A stretch of DNA of 64,000 bases from Mycobacterium cookii. Lineage in GTDB: Bacteria; Actinomycetota; Actinomycetes; Mycobacteriales; Mycobacteriaceae. The stretch covers positions 4,588,001 through 4,652,000 of the forward strand of contig NZ_AP022569.1 in NCBI RefSeq assembly GCF_010727945.1. The letters are read 5' to 3'. The translations under genes and the position numbers were made by a program. The notes beneath the pieces are model-generated. The model did no database searches and was not told the origin of the DNA. It saw only the letters and a program-made list of their open reading frames with translations. Below are positions 28,378 to 36,790 of this stretch, one piece after another. How positions within the stretch are numbered: position 1 is the first letter of the stretch; each line of letters starts with the position of its first letter.

Positions 28378-29496
28378 ATGTCCTACGAGAGCACCGCGGA
28401 GCCGATCAAGGTCGGCTATCTGATGGACTTCACCCTGCCGCCCGGGTTTCCCGAGGAGCTCTTCGCCTCCTTCACCCAGACCTTCGACCTGATCTTCGCC
28501 GACGCGCTGCAGCAGGGCCTCATGGACCGTCCCGTGCAGATGATCTATCGCGAGGTGGAGGGTCTGCCGAAGGGTTCGGTCAAGGCGGTTATCGACGCCT
28601 ACGGCGAACTGGTCGACGAGGGTTGCCTTGTCGTATTCGGTCCGAACATCACCGACAACTGCGTGCCCATGAAGGAAGCGATCGAGGAGCGGTTCAAGGT
28701 GCCCGCGATCAGCGTCTGCGGCACCGACGACTGGCTGGGCGAGTGGACATTCTCCTTCCCGCAAGGCTCGATGACCGACGAGCCGATCTTTCTGGCCGAC
28801 CTGATCGGCAAGCGGGGGATCACCGAGATCGGTGTCCTGATGGAGCAGAGCCTGATCGGGCAGAGCTATCTGAAGAATCTGCGAACCGCGTGTCAACGCA
28901 AGGGCATTCGGATCGTCGCCGAGGTGGCGGTCGCGCAGACCGCACAAGACATCAACGAAGCCGTGCGCACGCTGCACGACGCGAAGGCCGAAGCGATCGT
29001 GCACCTGGGCTTCGGCTTCGGAATCGTGTTCATCAACCCGGCGCTGGAGGCCGTCGACTGGGACCCGCCCCGCTTCACCACCACCGCATGGCAGAACGCC
29101 TGGGTCAACCCGATCATGTGGAACGCCTTCATGGGATGGATCGGTGTCGACCAGTACGACGAGGCGAACAAGATCGGCCAGGACTTCCTCGACGCCTATG
29201 CGACGAAGTACGACGGCAGCCGCCCCGAGTTCTGCGTGACGGTGGTCAACCGCGACGTCGCCGCGACATTGGTGCGGGCGTTCGGTGATGCTCATCCGCT
29301 CAGCCCGCGCGGCGTAAAAGAGGCGCTCGAGCGGGTGAAGATGATGCCCGCCGCGTCGGGCGCACCCGGCACCCGGGTGTCGTTCGGCAAGTGGACCCGC
29401 CGCGCCTGGATGGGCGCCGGCTACCTGGTGGCCCGGACCCTGGACGCCGACGGCGTCAACTCGCACCTGGTCGACCGCTTCGGAGAGGAAGGGTGA
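28378..29496 (+). CDS. Leu/Ile/Val-type solute-binding fold protein without signal peptide
   Basis: 372 aa with the type I periplasmic-binding fold of branched-chain amino acid ABC receptors (KVGYLMDFTLP, VVFGPNITDN, ISVCGTDDW, GRP-like hinge regions). It starts MSYESTAEPIKVGYL with no signal peptide or lipobox, and no permease or ATPase genes are near, so it probably stays in the cytoplasm as a ligand sensor or an enzyme-associated binding protein. GGAGGT ribosome site immediately upstream of the ATG. Seven bases separate it from the AveC-like gene. Confidence 0.78.
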   Translation: MSYESTAEPIKVGYLMDFTLPPGFPEELFASFTQTFDLIFADALQQGLMDRPVQMIYREVEGLPKGSVKAVIDAYGELVDEGCLVVFGPNITDNCVPMKEAIEERFKVPAISVCGTDDWLGEWTFSFPQGSMTDEPIFLADLIGKRGITEIGVLMEQSLIGQSYLKNLRTACQRKGIRIVAEVAVAQTAQDINEAVRTLHDAKAEAIVHLGFGFGIVFINPALEAVDWDPPRFTTTAWQNAWVNPIMWNAFMGWIGVDQYDEANKIGQDFLDAYATKYDGSRPEFCVTVVNRDVAATLVRAFGDAHPLSPRGVKEALERVKMMPAASGAPGTRVSFGKWTRRAWMGAGYLVARTLDADGVNSHLVDRFGEEG

Positions 29497-29503
29497 GACA
29501 GCC

Positions 29504-30634
29504 ATGAGCACCGATCAGTCCACGCCATTGGCCGAATCCAAGGAACCGGTCGCGCCGCAACGCAAGTGGGGCGGCTGGATTGCCGGCGCCGCTTTGGCGG
29601 CGTTCGCCCTGTTCTTCATCGCGAACCGCCGTTGGGTTCTCGACCCGCGGGTCGCCAACCCAAACGTGCACGGTCGACCTCGCCCGGTCAAATTCATCTT
29701 CGGGTTGGACTACATCGGCTTCCTCGACGTGGCCACCTGCGTCGCGCTGATCACCTTGCTGATCGTCTTCATCAGGGGCTGGCGCCGCAATCCGGGCAGC
29801 CCGGTCATGCTGATGTTCCTGTGCACCACGCTGATCGTGTGGCAGGACCCGATCATGAACTGGTCGCCGTTCGCGGTCTACAACCCCGACCTGATCCACT
29901 GGCCGGAGTCCTGGCCGCTGGTGTCGCTGTCGCCGACGGTCGAACCGTTCGTGGTGTTCGGCTACGTGATGTTCTACTTCGGCCCGTACTTCCCGGCGGT
30001 GTGGATTCTGCGTAAGCTGCAAGCGAAATACGGCCCCACCAGCTATGTTTCGCGGCACCCGTTGATCAGCTTGGGTGTGCTGGCCTGCGCGATCGGCTTC
30101 GTGTTCGATGCGTGGCTGGAGATCCAACTCATTCACACCGGCATGTACATCTACTCGCAGGTGATCCCGTGGGGCTCGGTGTTCACCGGGACCACGTTCC
30201 AGTTCCCGCTGATCTGGGAGTCGTTCTCGGTGACGTTCGTGATGGTGCCGGCGGCGATCCTCTGCTACCGCGACGACACCGGGAAGTCGGTCGCGGAAAA
30301 GCTTGCGGCCAAAGCGAAGTTGTTCCCGACGCGACCGGTGCTGGGCACCTTCCTGGTGATGTTCGCCATCATCAACGTCTCCTACTTCGCTTACGGTGCC
30401 TGGTTCTGGGTCATCAAGGTTAGCCACGCCGCGACCTCGGTGGCCTGCCCGTGGCCGTACCCGGAAGCCAAAGTGTATGACCCACAAGGGTTCTACGAGA
30501 AGGAGGGAGCGGAGGGCCCATTCTCGGTGGGCATCTGGTCGACGTGGGCCAGCGGGGAGCCCAACGGTCGGCCGCATGTCGTTCCGCCGCCACCCGGCCA
30601 GGGCCGCTGCGAACCCGCGCGGACGAATGGCTGA
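29504..30634 (+). CDS. AveC-like (spirocyclase family) membrane protein
   Basis: 376 aa polytopic protein with roughly seven hydrophobic helices after a soluble 25-residue start. It resembles the AveC family, whose founder forms the spiroketal of avermectin; mycobacterial members are uncharacterised. Notable: VWQDPIMNWSPFAVYNP and the Pro-rich C-terminal end. Overlaps the SDR gene by 8 bases, so it is coupled to it. A role in transforming a lipophilic substrate at the membrane is inference. Confidence 0.65.
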   Translation: MSTDQSTPLAESKEPVAPQRKWGGWIAGAALAAFALFFIANRRWVLDPRVANPNVHGRPRPVKFIFGLDYIGFLDVATCVALITLLIVFIRGWRRNPGSPVMLMFLCTTLIVWQDPIMNWSPFAVYNPDLIHWPESWPLVSLSPTVEPFVVFGYVMFYFGPYFPAVWILRKLQAKYGPTSYVSRHPLISLGVLACAIGFVFDAWLEIQLIHTGMYIYSQVIPWGSVFTGTTFQFPLIWESFSVTFVMVPAAILCYRDDTGKSVAEKLAAKAKLFPTRPVLGTFLVMFAIINVSYFAYGAWFWVIKVSHAATSVACPWPYPEAKVYDPQGFYEKEGAEGPFSVGIWSTWASGEPNGRPHVVPPPPGQGRCEPARTNG

Positions 30635-31613
30635 GCCGCGCGCAGTCGTCGTCACCGGTGCGTCCCGTGGTCTGGGGTTCGCGACCGCGGTGCGGCTCTA
30701 CCGCGAAGGGTGGCGCGTGGTCGCGGCGATGCGCACACCCGATCGTGGGCTCCCGCTGCTTCGCGACGAGGTGGGCGCAAGTGTCGACGACGACCGGCTG
30801 ATCGGAGTGCAGCTCGACCTGCTGGACCAAGGGTCAGTGGCCGCGGCTGCCAAAGCGATCGAAGAAGCTGTCGGCGCGCCCTATGCACTGGTGCACAACG
30901 CCGGGATCTCCGCGGCGGGCATGGTGGAGGAGACCGATATTGCGCTGTGGCAGAACATGTTTGCCACCAGTGTCTTGGGCCCGGTCGCGCTGACGCAGGC
31001 ACTGTTGCCGTCGATGCGGGCGGCGGGCGAAGGTCGCATCGTGCTGGTCTCCAGCGCCGCCGGAGTGCGTGGTCAGCCGGCCACCGGGCCGTACTCGGCG
31101 GCCAAAGGCGCGCTGGAGCGCTGGGGTGAGTCGATGGCCGTCGAGATCGCACCGTTCGGGTTAGGTGTGACGATCCTGGTCGCCGGCACGTACGACACCG
31201 ACATCATCACCGACGAAGGCACGACGGACGATCGCAATTTCGCGGGCCCGTACGCCCGGCTGCACAACACCATGAACAGTCGGGGCAGGGCCGCGATGAA
31301 GATGGCCCGGCCGCCGGCGCGCTTCGCCGACGGTGTCGTCAAGGCGCTGGCCGACCAGAAGTCGTTCCGGCGTCGCGGTGTCGGCCCCGACGCGTCAATG
31401 CTGTTGGTGTCCAGCAGGATTCTGCCGGCGGCCGGCATGCACCACATGTCGCGGATCGTGCTCGGAATACCGCCGCAGGGGTCGATGCGCAACGGTGCGT
31501 GGCCCTTGACGCTGGCCCAGAAGGGGATGGTGTTCGCCGCGAAGATCATCCCCGAGCCGATCATGCAGCGCCTGGCGGCGTTGGCGGCCAAGCGCAAGAA
31601 AAACGAGGAGTAG
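30627..31613 (+). CDS. Short-chain dehydrogenase/reductase
   Basis: 328 aa classical SDR. Cofactor motif TGASRGLG near the N-terminus, NAG at the fourth strand (HNAGIS), active-site Ser in VSSAAG and YSAAK as the Tyr-Lys pair. C-terminal extension of about 70 residues with basic end AAKRKKNEE. Probably oxidises or reduces a hydroxyl/keto group of the substrate hydroxylated by the neighbouring P450. ATG 30627 chosen for its family N-terminus and overlap with the AveC-like gene. Confidence 0.9.
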   Translation: MAEPRAVVVTGASRGLGFATAVRLYREGWRVVAAMRTPDRGLPLLRDEVGASVDDDRLIGVQLDLLDQGSVAAAAKAIEEAVGAPYALVHNAGISAAGMVEETDIALWQNMFATSVLGPVALTQALLPSMRAAGEGRIVLVSSAAGVRGQPATGPYSAAKGALERWGESMAVEIAPFGLGVTILVAGTYDTDIITDEGTTDDRNFAGPYARLHNTMNSRGRAAMKMARPPARFADGVVKALADQKSFRRRGVGPDASMLLVSSRILPAAGMHHMSRIVLGIPPQGSMRNGAWPLTLAQKGMVFAAKIIPEPIMQRLAALAAKRKKNEE

Positions 31614-31619
31614 GTAGTA

Positions 31620-32837
31620 ATGGAACAGCTTTTCGACGACCTCGAAGATTTCGGCGCGTTCGACGACGCGATCTCCGGGGACGTGCGCGACCCGTACACC
31701 GAGTTGGCGCGTCTGCGTCGCGAGGAGCCGGTGCAGCGACTCGACACCTCGGGGGCCTTGCCGCATGAGGAATCGCTGCCGATGTTCATCGTCTACCGCC
31801 ACGAGGACGTCCAGCAGATGCTGCGCGACAACGAGACGTTCTCGTCGGCGGCGGTGATCGCCGCGTTCGGGCCGGTGCTCGGTGAAGGCGTGATGCTCGG
31901 CATGGACGAGCCGATCCACGGGCGGCTGCGCTCGCTGGTGTCGAAGGCGTTCTCGCAGAAGTCTTTGGCGCGGTGGCAAGACGAGCTGGTCGGCCGGGTG
32001 GCGAACAGCCTGATCGACAACTTCGCGCCCAACGGTAAAGCGGATCTGGTGAAGGAGTTCACCTTCGACTACCCCAGCCAGATCATCGCGGGCCTGCTCG
32101 GGCTACCGGAGAAGGACTACCCGCAATTCCAGCGGTGGTCGATCTCGCTGCTGAGCTGGCTGATGAACCCCGAACGCGGGCTGGCGGCCTCGGCTGCCCT
32201 GTGCGACTACTTCGAGCCGATCCTGGAGGCGCGTCGCGCCGACCCCAAGGACGACCTGATCAGCGCGCTCGGTGCGGCTGAGATCGACGGGGAGAAGCTC
32301 ACCAACGAGGAGATCTTCTCGTTCTTGCGGCTGCTGTTGCCCGCCGGCGTCGAGACCACCTACCGGTCGCTGGGCAGCCTGCTGCTGGGGCTGTTGTCGG
32401 ACCCCAAGCAGCTGGAGGCGATCCGCGCCGACCGCTCGCTGATTCCGCAGGCGATCGAGGAGGGCGTGCGCTGGGAGCCGCCGTTGCTGACCATCACCCG
32501 GGTGGCGACGTGCGACACGGAACTCGGCGGCGTAAAGATCCCGGCCGGCGCCACGGTGATGCCGATGCTGGGCTCGGCGAACCGGCAAGAGGACCGCTAC
32601 CCGGACCCCGACACCTTCGACATCTTCCGCCAGGCCAAGGCGAATCTCGGCTGGGGCCACGGCGTTCACGTCTGCCTCGGCATGCATCTGGCGCGCCTGG
32701 AAATGCGTACCGCCATCAACCTGCTGCTGGATCGGCTGCCCAACCTGCGGCTCGATCCCGACGCCGACGACCCGCACGTCCGCGGGCAGGTGTTCCGGTC
32801 GCCGACCTCGGTGCCGGTGCTGTTCGATCCGCAGTAG
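31620..32837 (+). CDS. Cytochrome P450
   Basis: 405 aa bacterial class I P450. Oxygen-activation helix AGVETT (242-247), ExxR as Glu281 and Arg284, heme-binding region WGHGVHVCLG with ligand Cys352. The usual Phe seven residues before the Cys is Trp345. GAGGAG lies ahead of the ATG, six bases after the SDR stop. No ferredoxin or reductase gene is adjacent. Substrate unknown; neighbours suggest hydroxylation in a lipid or aromatic pathway. Confidence 0.93.
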   Translation: MEQLFDDLEDFGAFDDAISGDVRDPYTELARLRREEPVQRLDTSGALPHEESLPMFIVYRHEDVQQMLRDNETFSSAAVIAAFGPVLGEGVMLGMDEPIHGRLRSLVSKAFSQKSLARWQDELVGRVANSLIDNFAPNGKADLVKEFTFDYPSQIIAGLLGLPEKDYPQFQRWSISLLSWLMNPERGLAASAALCDYFEPILEARRADPKDDLISALGAAEIDGEKLTNEEIFSFLRLLLPAGVETTYRSLGSLLLGLLSDPKQLEAIRADRSLIPQAIEEGVRWEPPLLTITRVATCDTELGGVKIPAGATVMPMLGSANRQEDRYPDPDTFDIFRQAKANLGWGHGVHVCLGMHLARLEMRTAINLLLDRLPNLRLDPDADDPHVRGQVFRSPTSVPVLFDPQ

Positions 32838-32851
32838 ATCGCGGATACCGC

Positions 32852-32880
32852 CTTTACATTGACAGAGGCAGCCGTAAAGT
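32852..32880 (+). promoter_or_regulatory. Candidate promoter/operator before the hotdog-like gene
   Basis: CTTTAC (32852-32857) and GTAAAG (32874-32879) form an inverted repeat. TTTACA (32853) and TAAAGT (32875) could serve as -35 and -10 with a 16-base spacer. This suggests a second transcript starting within the cluster. Confidence 0.4.
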
Positions 32881-32920
32881 CCTCACTGAGCGACTGCTCC
32901 GCTCAGGAGGGACGACGAGG

Positions 32921-33787
32921 TTGACTGAGCCGCTGCGAGACATACGCGAGTTCATGGGTGACGCGGACGCCTACCGCGACGAACTCTACAAACGCTGGAC
33001 GGGCCTGCTGAGCTACCGCTACATCGGTCGCAACCACTCATCGATGAACATCGGGGACAGCGACGACACCGTCGTCATCCGCCGCGATATGCGCAACGAG
33101 GCCGGCGGAATCATGGTGGCACCGTTGGCGATCGCGTCGCCCGAAGGTTGTCAGACCGACATGGTCGCGGTGCCGAACCCGGTGATCGCCTCGGTGCAGA
33201 TCGTCGACCCTGGATACGACGTGCAGCGGGTCGAGATCGTCGACTCGGGCAACGTCCACCAGGGCCGGATGATGGGCTACGGGCGATGCAAGATCGTCGA
33301 TGCCGACGACCCGGACCGCGTGATCGCGTTCAACGAAGGCCAAGGCGCCATCATCGGCGTCCCCCCCGAAGGCCTTGGCAAGATGGATGTTTCGGGCACC
33401 GAGTTGGTGATCGAGGATTCGCCCGACCTGCCGCCGCTCTGGGAGGCGTTCGGCGCGGCCAAACGCGACGACGGCCATTGGCAGTTGCCGGCGCTCAGCC
33501 TGGAACTGGCATCACCGGATGCCGCGCTGCACATCGGGCCACAACACGTGGTGCTGGAAACCGCCGCCATCGATTTGGCCGCCGACGCGGCCGGAACGCG
33601 CAAACTGCAGGTGGTCAGCTGGCACGTGATGTTCATGTCGCGGGGCAAGGTGGGGCCGTTCCGGGTGGACGGCACCGCGCATGTCGGTGGCGCGGGCAAG
33701 GTCGGCGTGCGCATGTTGCTGCACGACGAGGGCAACGGCGACAAGGCGGTGACGTCGGCTGCCGCCGTCTTCGAGGTCGTCGGCTAA
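32921..33787 (+). CDS. Conserved protein, possible double hotdog-fold thioesterase-like
   Basis: 288 aa. TTG at 32921 with AGGAGG ten bases before; ATG 32954 is an alternative. The middle and end contain segments like hotdog thioesterase strands (GGIMVAPLAIASPEG; GRCKIVDADDPDRVIAFNEG; VSWHVMFMSRGKVGPFRVDG; KAVTSAAAVFEVV) in two similar halves. A CoA-ester binding or thioesterase role would fit the CoA-transferase downstream. Assignment is by pattern only. Confidence 0.5.
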   Translation: MTEPLRDIREFMGDADAYRDELYKRWTGLLSYRYIGRNHSSMNIGDSDDTVVIRRDMRNEAGGIMVAPLAIASPEGCQTDMVAVPNPVIASVQIVDPGYDVQRVEIVDSGNVHQGRMMGYGRCKIVDADDPDRVIAFNEGQGAIIGVPPEGLGKMDVSGTELVIEDSPDLPPLWEAFGAAKRDDGHWQLPALSLELASPDAALHIGPQHVVLETAAIDLAADAAGTRKLQVVSWHVMFMSRGKVGPFRVDGTAHVGGAGKVGVRMLLHDEGNGDKAVTSAAAVFEVVG

Positions 33788-33799
33788 CTCAGGGAGTGA

Positions 33800-34819
33800 A
33801 TGGTGGCTAACGCCAAGGATGCCCGGCAATGGGCGCGCAACGCGCTGCACGGCATCGGTGACTCGCTGTACACCCCGTTCAGTGGTCCCGACGGCGACGA
33901 CATCGACTGGGATGCCTACCGCACGCTGGTCCGGCACTGCGTGGGAACGCTGCGCCACCCGATGCTCTGGGTGACCAGTGGTGTCGCCGAATTCTGGTCG
34001 CTGACCATGGCTGAGCGAAAGATGTTGCTGGAAATCGCGATCGAGGAAGCGCGCGGCATCGACCCGGACGTGATCGTGCAGTCGTGTACGGCCGCGATGT
34101 CGGCCAAAGACTGCCTCGAGCTGACGCGGCACGCGCAGGACGCCGGCGCCGACATCGTCTACATCCAGACCCCGATGATGGAATTGCACGGCGGCGAAGG
34201 GGCTTTGAACTTCTTCAGGTACATCGCCGATCGCACCGACATCGCGCTGGGCATGTTCAACTCACCCAGCTCGGGCTACGTGCTGTCGGCTCAAGAGAGC
34301 GCCCAGATCGTCGACGAGATTCCCGCGGTCTGCGCCACCAAAGAGGGATCGTTCCGCCCGCATCAGAGCCGGTTCCTGCACGAGCTCGCGCCCGATCTGG
34401 TGATCTGGGAATGCGATACGACGGTGTACCGGGCCGGCTGGCTGAAAGCCGGCATCGTCGGGCCCGGGCAGCTGGGCACCACCGGCTACCTCTTCGAGAC
34501 ACCGAAAAAGCGCGCGCTGTCCCAGTATTGGGAGCTGGTATGGAACGACAAACTCCTCGAGGCGATGGACTACGCCCAGGAGTCCGGGCTCGACCAGTTC
34601 GAGCTCGACATGCGCGGCTGGTTCACCCGCTATCCCGGGCGGCCCGACTACTTCACCCACTGGGGCGGGGCGTTCAAGTACGCCGCATCGGTGGTCGGGC
34701 TGCCCATCGGGTCGTACCCGGAATCGCGACCCCCACAAGCTAAATTGCCCGAACAGGCGCGCATCGACATCCGCGCCGCGTATCGCAAGTACGGACTCAT
34801 TGATGACCACAACGCGTGA
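33800..34819 (+). CDS. Dihydrodipicolinate synthase/N-acetylneuraminate lyase family protein
   Basis: 339 aa TIM-barrel of the class I aldolase DapA/NanA superfamily. Schiff-base lysine Lys181 in CATKEGS. The Tyr of the usual YNxP motif is Phe153 (MFNSP), and the substrate-carboxylate motif GTTGE is altered to TSGVAE, so it is not a true DapA. Members of this family in catabolic clusters cleave or hydrate pyruvate adducts. Twelve bases after the hotdog-like gene and 23 before the CoA-transferase; same operon likely. Confidence 0.83.
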   Translation: MVANAKDARQWARNALHGIGDSLYTPFSGPDGDDIDWDAYRTLVRHCVGTLRHPMLWVTSGVAEFWSLTMAERKMLLEIAIEEARGIDPDVIVQSCTAAMSAKDCLELTRHAQDAGADIVYIQTPMMELHGGEGALNFFRYIADRTDIALGMFNSPSSGYVLSAQESAQIVDEIPAVCATKEGSFRPHQSRFLHELAPDLVIWECDTTVYRAGWLKAGIVGPGQLGTTGYLFETPKKRALSQYWELVWNDKLLEAMDYAQESGLDQFELDMRGWFTRYPGRPDYFTHWGGAFKYAASVVGLPIGSYPESRPPQAKLPEQARIDIRAAYRKYGLIDDHNA

Positions 34820-34842
34820 CGCCTCGAGATCGGAGAACTCGC

Positions 34843-36063
34843 ATGACTGACGCCAAACCATTGAGCGGTATTCGCGTATTGGAGGTTGCGGCATGGACTT
34901 TCGTGCCCGCGGCCGGCGCGGTACTGGCCGAGTGGGGCGCTGACGTCATCAAGGTCGAACCGCGTGAGGGCGGCGACCCGCAACGTGGTCTGGTCACCAT
35001 GGGCCTCATCCCGGGCGGTCCGACTGCGGTCAACTACATGATCGAAATGCCCAACCGCGGGAAGAAATCCATCGGCATCGACCTGCTGACGCCGGGAGGC
35101 CAGGAGGTCGTGCACGAGCTTGCCAAGAGCAGTGACGTGTTCCTCACCAGCTACCTGCCGAGCCGACGCGACCGTTTCGGCATCGGCGTCGAACAGATTC
35201 GTGCCGTCAACCCCGACATCATCTATGTGCGTGGATCCGGTTACGGCCCAGAGGGTCCCGACGCCGACCGGCCGGGCTATGACGGCGTGTCGTTCTGGTC
35301 GCGCGGCGGCATCGCCGATGCGCTCACCCGCGAGCTGCCCGAGCCGGTCATGCAGACTCCGGCGTTCGGCGACCTGATGGGTGGGCTGACCATTGCCGGC
35401 GGGATCGCCGCCGCGCTGTACAAGCGCAAGGCGACGGGGGAGACCTCGATCGTCGACGTCTCGCTGCTCGGTCTTGCGGCGTGGGCGATGACCCCGCAGG
35501 TGACCGCGGCAAACCTCTACGGCGGCGACCCGATTCCGACGTTCACCCACCGCGAGATGCCCAACCCGCTGGTCGGCAACTACAAGACCAAGGACGACCG
35601 GTACATCACGCTGATGATGTTGCAGGGCGACAAGTTCTACCCGGAGTTCATGACGGTGATCGGTCGCACCGACCTGATCACCGACGAGCGCTTCGCCGAG
35701 GGGCATGCACGTTTCGAGAACCGCGGCGAACTCATCGACATCATGGACGAGGAGTTCGCGTCGAAGACCGTCGACCAGTGGCGCGAGATCCTCAAGCCCC
35801 TCTCCGGCGCCTGGGCCGTCCTGCAGAAGACCAGCGAGCTGCACGAAGATCCCGCCGTCATCGCCAACGGCTACATCCCCGAGGTGAAAGCGATGAACGG
35901 CAAGCCGTACATCCTGCCGACCAACCCGGTCCAGTTCGACGGGCATCATGTCGTGCCAACCGGTGCACCCGAGCACGGTCAGCACACCGAGGAGATCCTG
36001 CTGGACGCCGGGGTCGATTGGGACAAGATCGAGCAGTACAAGCAGGACGGCTCGATCCTCTAG
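34843..36063 (+). CDS. CaiB/BaiF family (class III) CoA-transferase
   Basis: 406 aa. N-terminal LSGIRVLEVAAWTFVPAAGA and LAEWGADVIKVEP, then PNRGKKSIGIDL, and catalytic Asp in AFGDLMGG, as in formyl-CoA, carnitine and bile-acid CoA-transferases. Would move CoA to a carboxylic acid intermediate to start its breakdown. ATG 34843 has GGAGA at a proper distance. Last gene of the co-directional cluster; convergent with whiB3. Confidence 0.92.
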   Translation: MTDAKPLSGIRVLEVAAWTFVPAAGAVLAEWGADVIKVEPREGGDPQRGLVTMGLIPGGPTAVNYMIEMPNRGKKSIGIDLLTPGGQEVVHELAKSSDVFLTSYLPSRRDRFGIGVEQIRAVNPDIIYVRGSGYGPEGPDADRPGYDGVSFWSRGGIADALTRELPEPVMQTPAFGDLMGGLTIAGGIAAALYKRKATGETSIVDVSLLGLAAWAMTPQVTAANLYGGDPIPTFTHREMPNPLVGNYKTKDDRYITLMMLQGDKFYPEFMTVIGRTDLITDERFAEGHARFENRGELIDIMDEEFASKTVDQWREILKPLSGAWAVLQKTSELHEDPAVIANGYIPEVKAMNGKPYILPTNPVQFDGHHVVPTGAPEHGQHTEEILLDAGVDWDKIEQYKQDGSIL

Positions 36064-36083
36064 AACTCGGCGACTTCGGTTCT

Positions 36084-36140
36084 CGAAATCGACGTCAGCG
36101 TGCAAAAGTCCGAGTAGCGATCGAGCTGACGTCGATCTCG
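36084..36140. repeat. Long inverted repeat between convergent CoA-transferase and whiB3 genes
   Basis: CGAAATCGACGTCAGC (36084-36099) and GCTGACGTCGATCTCG (36125-36140) match at 15 of 16 pairs, with a 25-base centre containing TGCAAAAGTCC. It could be a two-way terminator or a dispersed palindromic element. Confidence 0.6.
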
Positions 36141-36156
36141 GCGTCGAGCCCGGGAA

Positions 36157-36465
36157 CTAGGCGCTGCGGCGAATGCCGCGGGTGCGGCCGATCTCCCGCT
36201 TGAGCAGCAATTCGCGCTCGGTCTCCGACAGACCGCCCCAGATGCCGTACGGCTCGCCGACCTCGAGGGCATGCGCCCGGCACTGCGCCATCACCGGGCA
36301 CTGCCGGCACATCTCCTTGGCACGACGCTCACGCTGCATCCGGGCCCGGCCGCGCTCGCCGTCCGGGTGAAAGAACACCGACGAATCCACCCCGCGGCAA
36401 AGGCCTTGTAATTGCCATTCCCAAATATCGGCATTGGGGCCTGGAAGTTGCTCCGGTTGCGGCAT
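36157..36465 (-). CDS. whiB3: WhiB3 iron-sulfur redox regulator
   Basis: 102 aa. 4Fe-4S ligands Cys23, Cys53, Cys56 and Cys62; GIWGG turn at 74-78; basic C-terminal end TRGIRRSA for DNA binding. Starts MPQPEQLPGPNADIW as in M. tuberculosis WhiB3 (Rv3416). Senses NO, O2 and redox state through its cluster, binds the housekeeping sigma factor, and controls polyketide lipid and redox genes. GAGAGGG lies before the ATG. Orientation relative to sigD is as in M. tuberculosis. Confidence 0.97.
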   Translation of the reverse strand: MPQPEQLPGPNADIWEWQLQGLCRGVDSSVFFHPDGERGRARMQRERRAKEMCRQCPVMAQCRAHALEVGEPYGIWGGLSETERELLLKREIGRTRGIRRSA

Positions 36466-36790
36466 TGAAGTCCCTCTCTACACGGCCAGTTCGAGATCAA
36501 CTGAATCGAGCGGGTCATCGGTGACTACTCGTCGTCGTTAAACGTAGGGGTGCTAGGGAAATCCCGTCAACAGGCTGTAATCTGCCGAATGCTGCACTGC
36601 GGCTTGCGAATTTACCGCGAATTCATCGACGTCCTCCGTGCGGTCGACCAAGGAGTGCAGGGTGACGGGCCCCTATCACGAAATTCCCAGCTCGCATGCC
36701 GAGGAGCCGGAGAGCACCCCGAATATGAACACTGTCGGATTTAATACCGGCGTAACGCAGATAGCACGCAGGTTTAACTGGTAATCGAAA
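36466..36790. other. Long divergent intergenic region, whiB3 / Rv3415c-like
   Basis: 325 bases without a convincing gene. It should hold the whiB3 promoter (minus strand) and the promoter of the gene at 36791. It is AT-richer than its surroundings at both ends. A 64-codon ORF at 36550-36744 has no ribosome site and no recognisable content. I see no clear -10/-35 pair or repeat. Confidence 0.6.

Noticed and set aside
33800..34819. Lysine-pathway dihydrodipicolinate synthase
   Set aside because: Key Tyr and GTTGE motif are changed and the neighbourhood is catabolic.
36550..36744. 64-codon ORF in the whiB3 upstream region
   Set aside because: No ribosome site, no coding-like composition, no recognisable domain; overlaps the expected promoters.
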